Assembly (NCBI GenBank): GCA_011947345.1
Contig: JAAVTG010000864.1
Span: forward strand, 1 to 17,452
Source of the DNA: Phytophthora quininea
Lineage: Eukaryota; Oomycota; Peronosporomycetes; Peronosporales; Peronosporaceae
Length of the DNA: 17,452 nt
Reading direction: 5' to 3'
The notes below the pieces were generated by a model. That model saw only the letters and a program-made list of their open reading frames with translations, did not search any database and had not been told where the DNA came from. Below are positions 8,857 through 17,452 of the stretch, one piece after another; position 1 is the stretch's first letter; each line of letters opens with the position of its first letter. Position numbers and translations under genes: made by a program.

Positions 8857-8868
8857 TCATTCTCCAAT
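8857..8868 (+). promoter_or_regulatory. Oomycete initiator element, bZIP copy 5
   Basis: TCATTCTCCAAT fits the oomycete initiator pattern TCA[CT]T[CT][CT].CA[AT]T closely and lies 8 bp before the ATG at 8877. The predicted 5' leader is therefore very short, which is usual in oomycetes. It supports 8877 as the true start. Confidence 0.58.
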
Positions 8869-8876
8869 CGGCAGTC

Positions 8877-9913
8877 ATGGACAGCTCCTCTACCCGCCCA
8901 ACCGCCATTCCCTCAGGGACACAATCGTCGGTGGTATCGTACAGCCCACGGACCATCGATTCGACTATTCGAGCGAGCAGTACTGCAACGTGGTTACCCC
9001 GTCAAGCTCTTCCTTTCATCGGCCAAGTTCTATTGCGGTTCAAGACGAGGCATCGGAGCGAAAGCGCTCGACTCAGCTCCAGTCTTTGACACCGTCGAAG
9101 CCGCGGCTAGGTTTGCTCAGCGATCCAAGTCGCGTCGGGAGTTGCAGGATCAACCAAGCTCACTACCGTAACAAGCAGCGTCAGCACGTGGAACATCTCG
9201 AGAGTGGCGTTCAGCAGCTACATAGCAACATCGACGCTCTCCAAGCTAAGAAGCAGAAGCTCATCCGCAGCGCCCCAACAGGCGAGAAAATGTGGAATGT
9301 GGCGGTGGAATACTTTCGACTCTTTCGACACGGCTACATGATCCCTCCCATTGCTACGGACCCTGCAACCAGCACCCCAGAACGGTCTCAGCTCGAGTTC
9401 CTTCAGGCAACGATGGTGCCAGATATGAGCCACGGAGCCTTTGACATTCTGGAGCAGTGGAGACACTTCTCGCTTCACCACAAGGACGTCAACTACCGGT
9501 TGAAGCGGCTGGAGCGAGGTCTGGGCGATTCACTAAAGGCCACGACAACCACCAGCTTCACTATTACCGAGAGCACATTGATGAACTTGTTCCCGTATTT
9601 GTGCAGTTTTGAGGACGACAACGATGGCGAGTGGTCGCAAATTGCCAAGCGACTGCTGAACCAGAGGCTCGAGGTGCAAGGATCAGTGAATTTCCACTGG
9701 GACAGCGCTCGTGGTCGAGTGATGCGGTTGGAAACACAAAGTGATCTGTTATCGCCGGTGCTGAAGCTGCTCGGCAGTCTCCAAGACGCCGTTGCTGTCT
9801 TTGACGGCGCTCTCATCACTCCAGAATGCAAACTACTCGTTAGAGGGAAGGAAGGCGGCAATGTCAGCCCAGCGGTTGACTCGAAGTGTCATGCATCACG
9901 TGATCCTTGTTGA
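8877..9913 (+). CDS. bZIP transcription factor, cluster copy 5; frame breaks at the start and in the basic region
   Basis: The start at ATG 8877 reads MDSS and then, after one missing base near 8887-8888 (CC where copy 2 has CCC), LYPPNRHSLRDTIVGG, matching the starts of copies 1 and 2. The open frame continues to 9913. The basic region reads CRINQAHYRNKQRQH, but its first part is off frame: the open frame gives DPSRVGS, while the neighbouring frame gives KSRRE at about 9126-9140, as expected from the paralogues. Three missing bases there would restore it. The zipper and the C-terminal domain are complete (MWNVAVEYFRLFRHGYM, VNFHWDSARGRVMRLE, FDGALITPECKLLV), with a longer tail than the paralogues. 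About 346 residues. A strong initiator lies just upstream. Confidence 0.84.
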
Positions 9914-9974
9914 CGACGCCGTCTCTCCTCGGATTTGAGGCGACATCGATGATGGCGAATGCTGATCGCCAGGC

Positions 9975-11219
9975 ATGCTCTATCGGGGCATTATGCACAT
10001 AAAAGCCAAAAACCCTTTTGAAACTCTCCAGGAGTGCCCATTTTGCCGCTCGGATTCTAGGCTGTTGAAGGAGTTCTCCAGCCAACATTTGCTGTTACCT
10101 ACATACCGACACGTTGGGAGTTGATACACGATGCATGCCACTTTCTGTTGAAGAACTACGTTCGTCTTGGGATTCTCCAAGACGAAAAGGCTAACACGAA
10201 ATCGAGTGACGCATGGTGGTTGTGCCTATTTGTGGTCTGCAAGTTGACCGAGAAGATCCGCGCCTGCTTTCGCAAGCTGCAGTATAAAACGGTTACTATG
10301 CGCGAACAATACGCTGCTCTGAATGAACTCCACTTATCACTGGCGTTGAAATTTGAAAGCGAAATGACGAAGGTGAGCCAACTGTCGATTCACCAAAGGT
10401 CTCTGAGCATTAACCGTGATGCTGCCTTCACTCAAGAGACCTTTTCGACAAGATTGCCACGGGACACCACAATGTTCATACATGCCGTCAAGGAGCTGAA
10501 GTGGGTTTCGCTGGCATGGCTCTGGACCAACCAAACATCCACGAGCATCAAGATGGCGAAGAGGCTTTGGAAGTTTCAGCGCATCTGGCGGACATGGTAG
10601 ACGAAGATACCCCGAGTTTCCACGAGGATGAAGACATACCACAACTCAATGAAGTAAATGAACCGACTGAATCCCAGCAATCAACGAGTCAGCAAGACTT
10701 GGTGGAAGCTGTTACTACAGCTCAGACCGTGATGATCGACGGAATTACCGATATCAAGCTCGATATTGCAGCAGAAGCCCGCGATGCGCCTCCAACGAGG
10801 TCGATTGACATCGTGAAGTGTACGGATGGAGCGTTCCGTCGTCTGCTGATCGCTCATTCAGCAAAATTGCAAGAATACCTAGGTGAATCGGCAACCGAGG
10901 AGATCTGGAGCCAGCGCAAGAACCTGATCCACGAATACAAGCTAAAGCGTGATGTTTGCATAAAGGTGAAGGATCAAGGTGATCTGTCGCTTGAAGACGC
11001 GTGGGCTAAAGTCGAACCTTGTGGTGAATTTGGAGCGCTCATCGAATTTGCTGTTGGTCTCGCAAGTATTGCTCCAGGAACCCATACTGTGGAAGGGGAT
11101 TTCAGTACGCTAAACGGTGTAGCTGGTCCACAGAAGAACTGCAAGCGCGTCAATACTTCGAAGTCATGGAGCTGGCAGACAGATTGGAGTCAAGCAAGAA
11201 GGTTATAGCACAACAGTGA
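9975..11219 (+). CDS. hAT-like transposon-derived protein, three 1-base frame breaks
   Basis: The segments join when one base is added at each of three places: about 10090-10120, about 10495 and about 11110-11140. The N-terminal part has a CPFC pair in LQECPFCRSDSRLL, possibly half of a zinc finger. The middle reads LIHDACHFLLKNYV and DAWWLCLFVVCKLTEKIRAC. An acidic linker follows (about 10590-10680). The C-terminal part has FAVGLASIAPGTHTVEGDFS and then, in the last frame, ELQARQYFEVMELADRLE. I know the GLAS..PGT..VE.DFS plus ..ILHAKQY ending from abundant oomycete proteins related to the hAT dimerisation region; this is from memory and not searched. A shortened gap between the two motifs suggests some loss. 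It may be a degenerate element or a domesticated gene. Tail-to-tail with the flagellar gene. Confidence 0.5.
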
Positions 11220-11602
11220 GTTTCTGATCCAACAGAGCGTACGTAGGCTAACCTCACGTACATTTCCATGCGTAAGCTAGTGCCCTTTTAGGGTTTTCTG
11301 GCAATTCAATACATTTCCTGTGCAATGCCCCTTTGAAGTTTCCCAACTCTGCCCATTTTACATCAAATCCCATCGACTTTCAAAATGCCCTGTTTGAGCA
11401 TGCCTGCTGATCGCGCGCGATCAACGCTGGCAGGACGTTTGTATGGACACTGCATGAACATAGGGCATTCGCAGCTCGCAATCGATGATGACCCAAAATC
11501 TAGCTAGATAACACAGCTGTGAGTGACCTTGCCAAATTGAAAGTAATCCTCCTTCATCTACTTCGTTTAGCTCGACCACCACGTTGTTCGCTGGTGGGTC
11601 CG
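11220..11602. other. Intergenic stretch with repeated TGCCC.TTT motifs
   Basis: This 383-bp gap lies between two convergent genes and has no recognisable coding region. It carries four plus-strand copies of a TGCCC(N)TTT-like motif at 11281, 11326, 11350 and 11386, which could be the subterminal part of a hAT-like element. Confidence 0.4.
11281..11395 (+). repeat. Cluster of four TGCCC.TTT-like motifs
   Basis: TGCCCTTTTA at 11281-11290, TGCCCCTTTG at 11326-11335, TGCCCATTTT at 11350-11359 and TGCCCTGTTT at 11386-11395. A fifth copy, TGCCCATTTT, is at 10035-10044 near the other end of the hAT-like gene. hAT transposons commonly carry short subterminal repeats bound by the transposase, so this is a candidate for that. 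Chance in AT-rich spacer is possible. Confidence 0.3.
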
Positions 11603-14600
11603 CTACTTGCAGTGGTGATGCCCAATCGTGCTCTTGAAGCGCTTGAGCTGAGACTTAAACTGCTGGTCGGTCCGCTCGTTCGACTGCCCGGCGTCGCATC
11701 CGGATAAGCCTTTGACATTGAAAGTCCACTGCATCTCCTCGGTGGTGATCACAAGCTGTCCGGACTGCATCTTGCCATAGCCAGTGGGGGTGAACGAGAC
11801 CACAAACGACGCTCCGTCCTCGCTCCCGTACGGGGCAGCTCTCCCTCACTGGGATAGACTGTGAATGCACTCGACGAGCCGATGGAGAACTCGGCCTGGA
11901 ACGCCGCCGACTCTCGGAACTGGTTGCGAAGTTGGAAGCCGATGCTGGACGTTTGGTTCAGACTCGACTCGATGGAGAGCACGTCGTCTACTGGCGGGTC
12001 GCCAGCATCGAGAGCGACATCAAAGCGCCACAGTCCGCCACTTTGTTTCTTAACCAACAAGGCGATCGATCCTCGATATGGTCGCAGCGGCTCAAAGCGA
12101 ATCGTGTACGGGAGACTGAGACTCGGTCGAGAATTTGAGAGCAATGGCAACGGTGTCACAGTTAACGCCCGCTCGATGGCTCTGGCGGTCGCCATCGGGC
12201 CAAATCGCTCTGCGTCGATGTCCCATTCCACCGTGAAGATTTCGTTCTCCAAGTCCATTCCATCAGGAGCGGCGAGCAGTTCACACTCAACGCGCTTCTC
12301 AACCAAGTCGCGGGCTTGACATGCTAACGTTGCAAGAACTCTAGGGTGGAGAGGAGCTTCAGCTATGCCACGCAGCGGATATCGCCACTCAAGCTCTGCG
12401 TACTCGTCTCCGCCGTTGACAATGAGCTCGGCTCGGGTCTCACTCACTACACGCGGTAAAAACGAGATGGGAACCTGAAGCAGCCCAAAGCTCTCGAGGA
12501 GAGCCCGCTTCTTCTTGAGCACCATGTCGAACACTGGGGAAGCAGTGGACGCTGGTTTGGCCTTTGGCGAAGACGATTTCCTTCCTCTTCAGTCACAAGT
12601 TTCACGTCGACACGCAGGGGAGCAGCGAAAGGATTCTTGAAGGCAAACAGCGTCGAAGCTGCTTCTTGAACGCGCGCAGTCACCACAAGAGGTTTCATCA
12701 CACTGGGAGCTCGACCTCGACCACGAACAGTAAACTCCCAATCACTCGCGACGTCTTTCTCGAAGAAAACGATGCTGGTACTCTCAAAGTCGGACAGTGA
12801 CGACGGCGTATACTCGACAATGACACTAGCTCGACCGAACGGAGAGCAGCACCCGAGTTGGCACTTTGGTCGAGTTGATTGCAGAATTTGAGCCTTTGAT
12901 GGAGAAATTGCGTGTGTTGCTGATGCGGTACTGCAGGTGAAGCTCTTGGTTGCTCGGGTTCTGGATCCACAGTGGCTGTGTACAGACATCCCCGACAGCA
13001 CACGACATATTGTCGAGCTCTTGTGGTGCTGCAGACTCGGCGATGAGCTTCAGTCGATACCAAAACTGCCCGATAGCATCGCTGGAAAATAAAATTGCTC
13101 CTTCCTCTCCTTCAGTAACCAGCAAAGGTGAGTAGACCAATTCGTACACTCCAGACTGCTTGGCTTCTAGTGTGAACGTAGCAGCACCGAGTAGGCCGCG
13201 ACCTTGGAGCTCGACAGCGAAAGTAGTTTCACTGTCCAAAGGATTCGCCAGACCAATCTCCACACCCACAGCTTCTCGTACAGGAGCTCTCATTTCCAGC
13301 GTGGTCTCTGGCTCTGGTGGACTAACCGAAGCCTCCACCGTGTACCACAGATATTCGTTCGTTGCTTCGTTCGTGAACGTCACCGAACCAAAGTACGACC
13401 CGCTTACCAGAGGGCTGAACGTCAGGGGGTATATGACTTTGCGGGCTGATCCGCTACCGCCAGAAACTGTAATCGTGGAGGCCCCAACCACATCTCGTAA
13501 ATCGGACTCGACCTTGAAAACCTGCGGGGCATTTGCGTCTCCACCAGGGAGAGCAACCACGTCGAAATGGTGTAAAACACTAGCACGGGCTTGACACGAC
13601 AGCACGACGTGGTCCTGAGCAAGTGGTTCTTCGCCATAGCCGCTCAGTTCGAACTCGAATTGTTGCTGTGTCGATGTGTTTAAAAGCACAAAAGTTCTGG
13701 TCTCGTGGTACATCCAAGACGGCGTGAAACTCAGGGGATAAGTCGCCGACCTCTTGGCAGGAACTACGAGACTCGGTGGGCCTGAAAACATCGACGCAGG
13801 AGCTTTCCCGTTGCCATTTGCGGTCGCAGTGTCAGTGTTGCCATTGCTGAAAATCGCTTTGAGTGACCACGTCGTATCCGTCGGGTTGGAAAAGGGATCT
13901 CTTGCACGATGGTGTGTCGAGCTGGGGCCACGAATTCCAGCTGGGTCTTGATGTTTGGCTCTTTGACTTTCGCCACGAGGTCGTACACCCGAAACTCGGT
14001 ACTACCACACGTCGTGTTGCGGGACCGTAGCAGCAGTTTGCAAGCGTAGCGACCTGCTCCTTTGGCTGGAAGTCGATGAGAACACTATTTGTGCCAGCGA
14101 GCGAAAACCGAGGGGTACTAAGTCGTGCTTGGTTGGTTTTCAGAGGCATTTTCGGACCCGAGTTAGTGTCGTTGCCAGACCCGTCGGATCTTCCCGACAC
14201 GGGCATTTGCTTAGCTGCCCCAGTAGTTAAGGTTAACTCTGGGAGCGTTGCCGAGAAGAACGGAGAGTTGAAATCCACGTGGAAATTCGCGTGGTGGGTC
14301 TCTTCGCAGCGTTTGAGACCGTCTTTCAGTTTTGCTCGCAAGTGGCCACTGGCACGCTCAACAAACACAGTCAGTGCACGAGACAGCAGAGGGTTCTTGA
14401 TCGGGATTGTCAGCTCTCGGACGAACCGGAAGCGGGCAGCTCCAGCCCCAGCTCCACCGACATTTGCAGCACTTGATGCCTCACATTGCATTTCCATCGT
14501 CTCAAGACTGGCAGGTAGGTGCGCGACGGCATGAACTTCGTACAGGAACTCGCCAATGTTTTCGTCCAGGAACAGCAACTGGCACTTGTAGTTCCCGGGA

Positions 14601-17452
14601 AGCAGCGGAAGAAACTCCAGCTTGACTTTGGCGGATCCGTTCTTGCGGATGGAAATTGTAGCCCCATTGCCCATTCCTGAGGTTGGAACAGGCAAAACAC
14701 CACCTTCTACAGCCGGCGAGTCTTCATTGTTGAGCATACTGCTGCTGTTGCTTCCGGACGTACCAAACTCTGGCAGATAGAAAGGCTGCTGAGCACAAAC
14801 ACACCACGCAGAATCCGAATCCTCTCCACGATTCTTCCCACCAAGTTTCCTTTGACCGAAAGCAGCAACATCACTCTCGTTGGAAGAGCTCTCAACTCTT
14901 TGCATTGACGGCCGGTCCTGGATAGAACGGCGTCGTCCTTGTGACAATGGCAACACGCCAGAAACTGAAATGGATGAGCCGCTTACTCCGCCATTGCCAT
15001 CACTTGATACCTGCTGCTGAGTCATCGACAATTTGAACGACGCGTTGGCTGGGAATTGGTTCTCGATTAAAAGCTCCTCCACGCGCTTCTCGTACGTCTT
15101 TGTCTCAATTAGAATGACCCGCACCGGCTTCCTCGACACGATATTCGACTCGAGCAGAAACACCATCGTTGCTCCTCCTCCACCGACCGAGAAACCGCCA
15201 CTTAGATCTCCTCGAACCGCTTGAAATACCAGTCTAGCCGTCACCTTCCGTGAGAATCGCGGGCGGAAAGTCACGACAAATGCCACCGTTTTTCCAGGAT
15301 CCAAGACAAGCTCGTTCGACTCAATAGTGAACTCACTCGCGACTGCACCGGTGTCTCCATTTCCCCCTACTAACCCGTTTGAACCGACAGAATTGCGATC
15401 GGCTCCATCCAGGAAAACGTGATAACGTAGTGGCCGCGCACTTGGATTCTTCAGCTCGATGCTCTTCTCCATCACTTGGCCCAAGCCGCCGCTGAATTCG
15501 ATCGTAGCTTTGGGCATGAACTGCGGCAAGGTTTGATGTAAATGCAGCAACAACAGCAGAAGTTCGCGTCCTGTATATCGACGCAAAAATCGCGTCGCAT
15601 CCAGGCCAAAGTCCAGTCCAAACGCACCGAGAGTCTGTAACAAAATACTCGCTTGGTGTTGCAACTGCGAAGCAGAGGGAGGACGACGAGATCGAGAAGT
15701 GGCGGAGTCGGTGGCCCACCGAAAGCAATGATACGCACCCTGGTCGACTGAAAGCGTCGGGATATGGGCAGCTACGATGTGGAAGAACCAGCGTCCGTCG
15801 CGTAAATCGCGGCCAATGTCAAGTAGCTGCGTTTCAAGAAGATTGCCCTGAGTTGTTGGGGGATGCATATTAGCAGGGTTTTGTGGCTTATGAAGCGCTC
15901 GAATTCGGTCGCAAAGCCACTGGATTAGCACCATCTCCGCCTCGCTGTAGATGTTGCTGCCTTGACAAGCTCGTCCTGCAGAATTTGAAGATTTCTCACC
16001 TTTGTGCTTGTCATTCCGACTGACCGGATTCCCACCAGAAGGACTATCGCTTTGAAGCTGTTGCTGGTACCCTCTCCACGTTATTCTCGAGAGTAGAAAA
16101 CACTTGATGACCTGGTAGATGACCTTCATCCAGGCATTGGAACTCACTGATGGGAATTCATTCGTCAACACTCGACGTCTCGTCACAAACGGAAGCATTG
16201 CGATTGAAGGTGAAGACAACAGAGCAGGGTCGGCTTGCGGATGTTCGCAAGCTCGTAGATAGAACTCCTGTGCTAGCAAGTGCTCTGGGTAAATGTCGTG
16301 CACCATGGCGCCGTAAGATCGAAGAAATCGTAGTAGCTCCACGAATTGGTTCGTGTACTGAGTCAGCTGGTCTTTCTTCGTCGGGGAAGGAGTGGATGCT
16401 GCTCCACCATTTGCATTTGGTTTAGCCCCAGCAGCAGGAGTCGAGTTGGCCTCAGCCTTGCCGTTTTTGCGTTTGCTGTTCGTGCTAGCTCCACGTAGTG
16501 AAGGGACAGCCAACCCACCAGGCTTCTTAGTGCAGATCATGTCGAGGAGTTCATATAGAGGACGGCCAGCGGAGTCGGCAAAATCCTCAGGGAATCGGAC
16601 CACCGGTGTACGAAGGAAGTTGGCGTTGAGATACTGCATCACCAGCTCACTTTCTCCGTCCGCAAAGGCAGGGGAAGAGTTTGACACCATCGCACTCGAG
16701 TTGTCATCATTTAACCCCGTCGACGAATCAACTTCCACGACGCCGTTGGGGTTCTGTGTTGCTGACTCCTTTGTCGCTTTCTCCAGCTCGGCTTGTGCCT
16801 GTTTGGAGGAGAGTAAGTAGACTGGAAACCGACCCGATCTGTGAGTGTAGAACTGATAGTCGGTTGAAGGCTTTCCGTCACTCTCGATGTTCTTAGTACT
16901 AGCAGCCCCGTCCTCGCCTGCTTCGCTTCTTGACGACTCTTTTCGACCATGACGAGGCGACCCATTCGATCCTTCGAGTAGCTCTCCAGCAAGACCGTGC
17001 GCTTGAAGGAAGCTATAGTTGGTGAACAAACAGTTCTCTGCACAACCTGCCACCGCTAGTGCGAATGAGTTGCCGTCGGAGTCGAAAATTCGAGACGAGC
17101 GTTGAAAGCCACGCTGGTGTTGCTGGTAAACCTCAACTCTACCGGAAGACTCGGACATGCCATACTCAGTGTCTTGCCCCGAGGAAATAACACACTCAAG
17201 GGTGCTCGTGCAGTATCTAGCGGCACTCGACAAATGAGTTCGAGGTGGTCGTAACCTGTGGCGAAGACTTGGAACTGAGCGCTTGCTGTCATCCCTAAGG
17301 GGACAGTAGGAAGGACGACCCTGTTCGTTGAGAAGGACAAGTGCGGGTGGATACCTTCGCCTCGCAAGCTCAGGTTGACGTAGGGCTCTCCTTCAACCAA
17401 TAGAGGCAGCTCGTCCTCGGTGTATTCGACCGCATCGAGTGGGAAGCTCACC
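11603..17452 (-). CDS. CFAP47: CFAP47-like ciliary/flagellar protein, 5' end outside the window; six frame breaks
   Basis: This is a structural protein of the motile axoneme; CFAP47 is a central-apparatus protein in other eukaryotes. In oomycetes it would serve the zoospore flagella. From the right edge: an ASH/Ig-like domain (GEGIHPHLSFSTNRVVLPTV), then FALAVAGCAENCLFTNYSFL, a low-complexity linker at about 16370-16500, a calponin-homology-like domain at about 15520-15950 (DIGRDLRDGRWFFHIVAAHI), then several ASH/Ig-like repeats with NP and Y.F.P turns (for example SIELKNPSARPLRYHVFLDG) down to a TAG at 11603-11605. The frame changes near 17085-17088, 14059-14063, 13890-13893, 12841, 12577-12579 and 11832-11835. 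Five are one missing base, and 12841 is two missing or one extra. Joined, about 1951 residues are in the window. No intron is needed. Family assignment is from domain order and motifs. Confidence 0.82.

Larger units (their letters stand above)
8653..8876. promoter_or_regulatory. Divergent promoter region between bZIP copies 4 and 5
   Basis: A 224-bp gap between head-to-head paralogues. It carries the CACGTGACGT site at 8732-8741 and the initiator-like element of copy 5 at 8857-8868. Confidence 0.45.

Noticed and set aside
9985..11331. Possible terminal inverted repeats GGGGCATTATGCACA (9985-9999) and TGTGCAATGCCCC (11319-11331)
   Set aside because: The match is short and gapped, no target-site duplication is visible, and the left arm lies within the likely coding region of the hAT-like gene.
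11865..13594. Plus-strand open frames opposite the CFAP47-like gene
   Set aside because: They are low-information shadows of the minus-strand coding sequence and show no domain.
1..17452. tRNA, rRNA or CRISPR array
   Set aside because: I saw no cloverleaf with a TTCGA arm, no conserved rRNA segment and no regularly spaced repeats; the sequence is eukaryotic in character.

Overview
The window looks like oomycete nuclear DNA, most likely Phytophthora or a close relative. The evidence is a dense gene layout, a 75-bp intron, bZIP proteins with an oomycete-style basic region, initiator-like promoter elements (TCA[CT]T.. followed by CAAT or GAATT) 20-40 bp before start codons, a flagellar protein as expected in a zoospore-forming lineage, and a hAT-like transposon-derived gene with a C-terminus familiar from oomycete genomes. 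The species cannot be fixed from the sequence.

Layout. Bases 1-1854 hold no confident gene: a possible coding tail at the left edge, a 55-codon orphan ORF and some degenerate direct repeats. Bases 1855-3660 (minus) encode a TrmA/RlmD-type RNA (uracil-5-)-methyltransferase of the TRMT2 group, with a likely mitochondrial presequence on a short first exon. Bases 3972-9913 are a cluster of five paralogues of one bZIP family: copies 1 and 2 (plus), copy 3 (minus), a decayed copy 4 (minus) and copy 5 (plus). Each intact copy pairs an atypical bZIP with the same C-terminal domain of about 190 residues, which I suspect has an NTF2/SnoaL-like fold. Bases 9975-11219 (plus) are a hAT-like transposon-derived gene. 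Bases 11603-17452 (minus, 5' end outside the window) are a homologue of cilia- and flagella-associated protein 47 (CFAP47), with a calponin-homology domain and several ASH/Ig-like repeats.

Almost every gene is broken by single-base frame changes, and nearly all are deficits of one base, mostly beside runs of 2-5 identical bases. At least fourteen such places can be seen in otherwise well-conserved genes, including an essential-looking RNA methyltransferase and a nearly 2000-residue flagellar protein. The simplest reading is systematic consensus error (homopolymer under-calling) in the assembly, not gene death. Copy 4 of the bZIP cluster is different: it has two in-frame stops caused by substitutions and an internal deletion, so it is a real pseudogene. 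Gene extents below span these breaks.

The genes do not form one pathway. The coherent unit is the bZIP cluster, a local gene expansion with tandem, convergent and divergent members that share promoter elements. ACGT-core sites of the kind bZIP proteins bind lie between or upstream of its members, so cross- or autoregulation is possible but untested.
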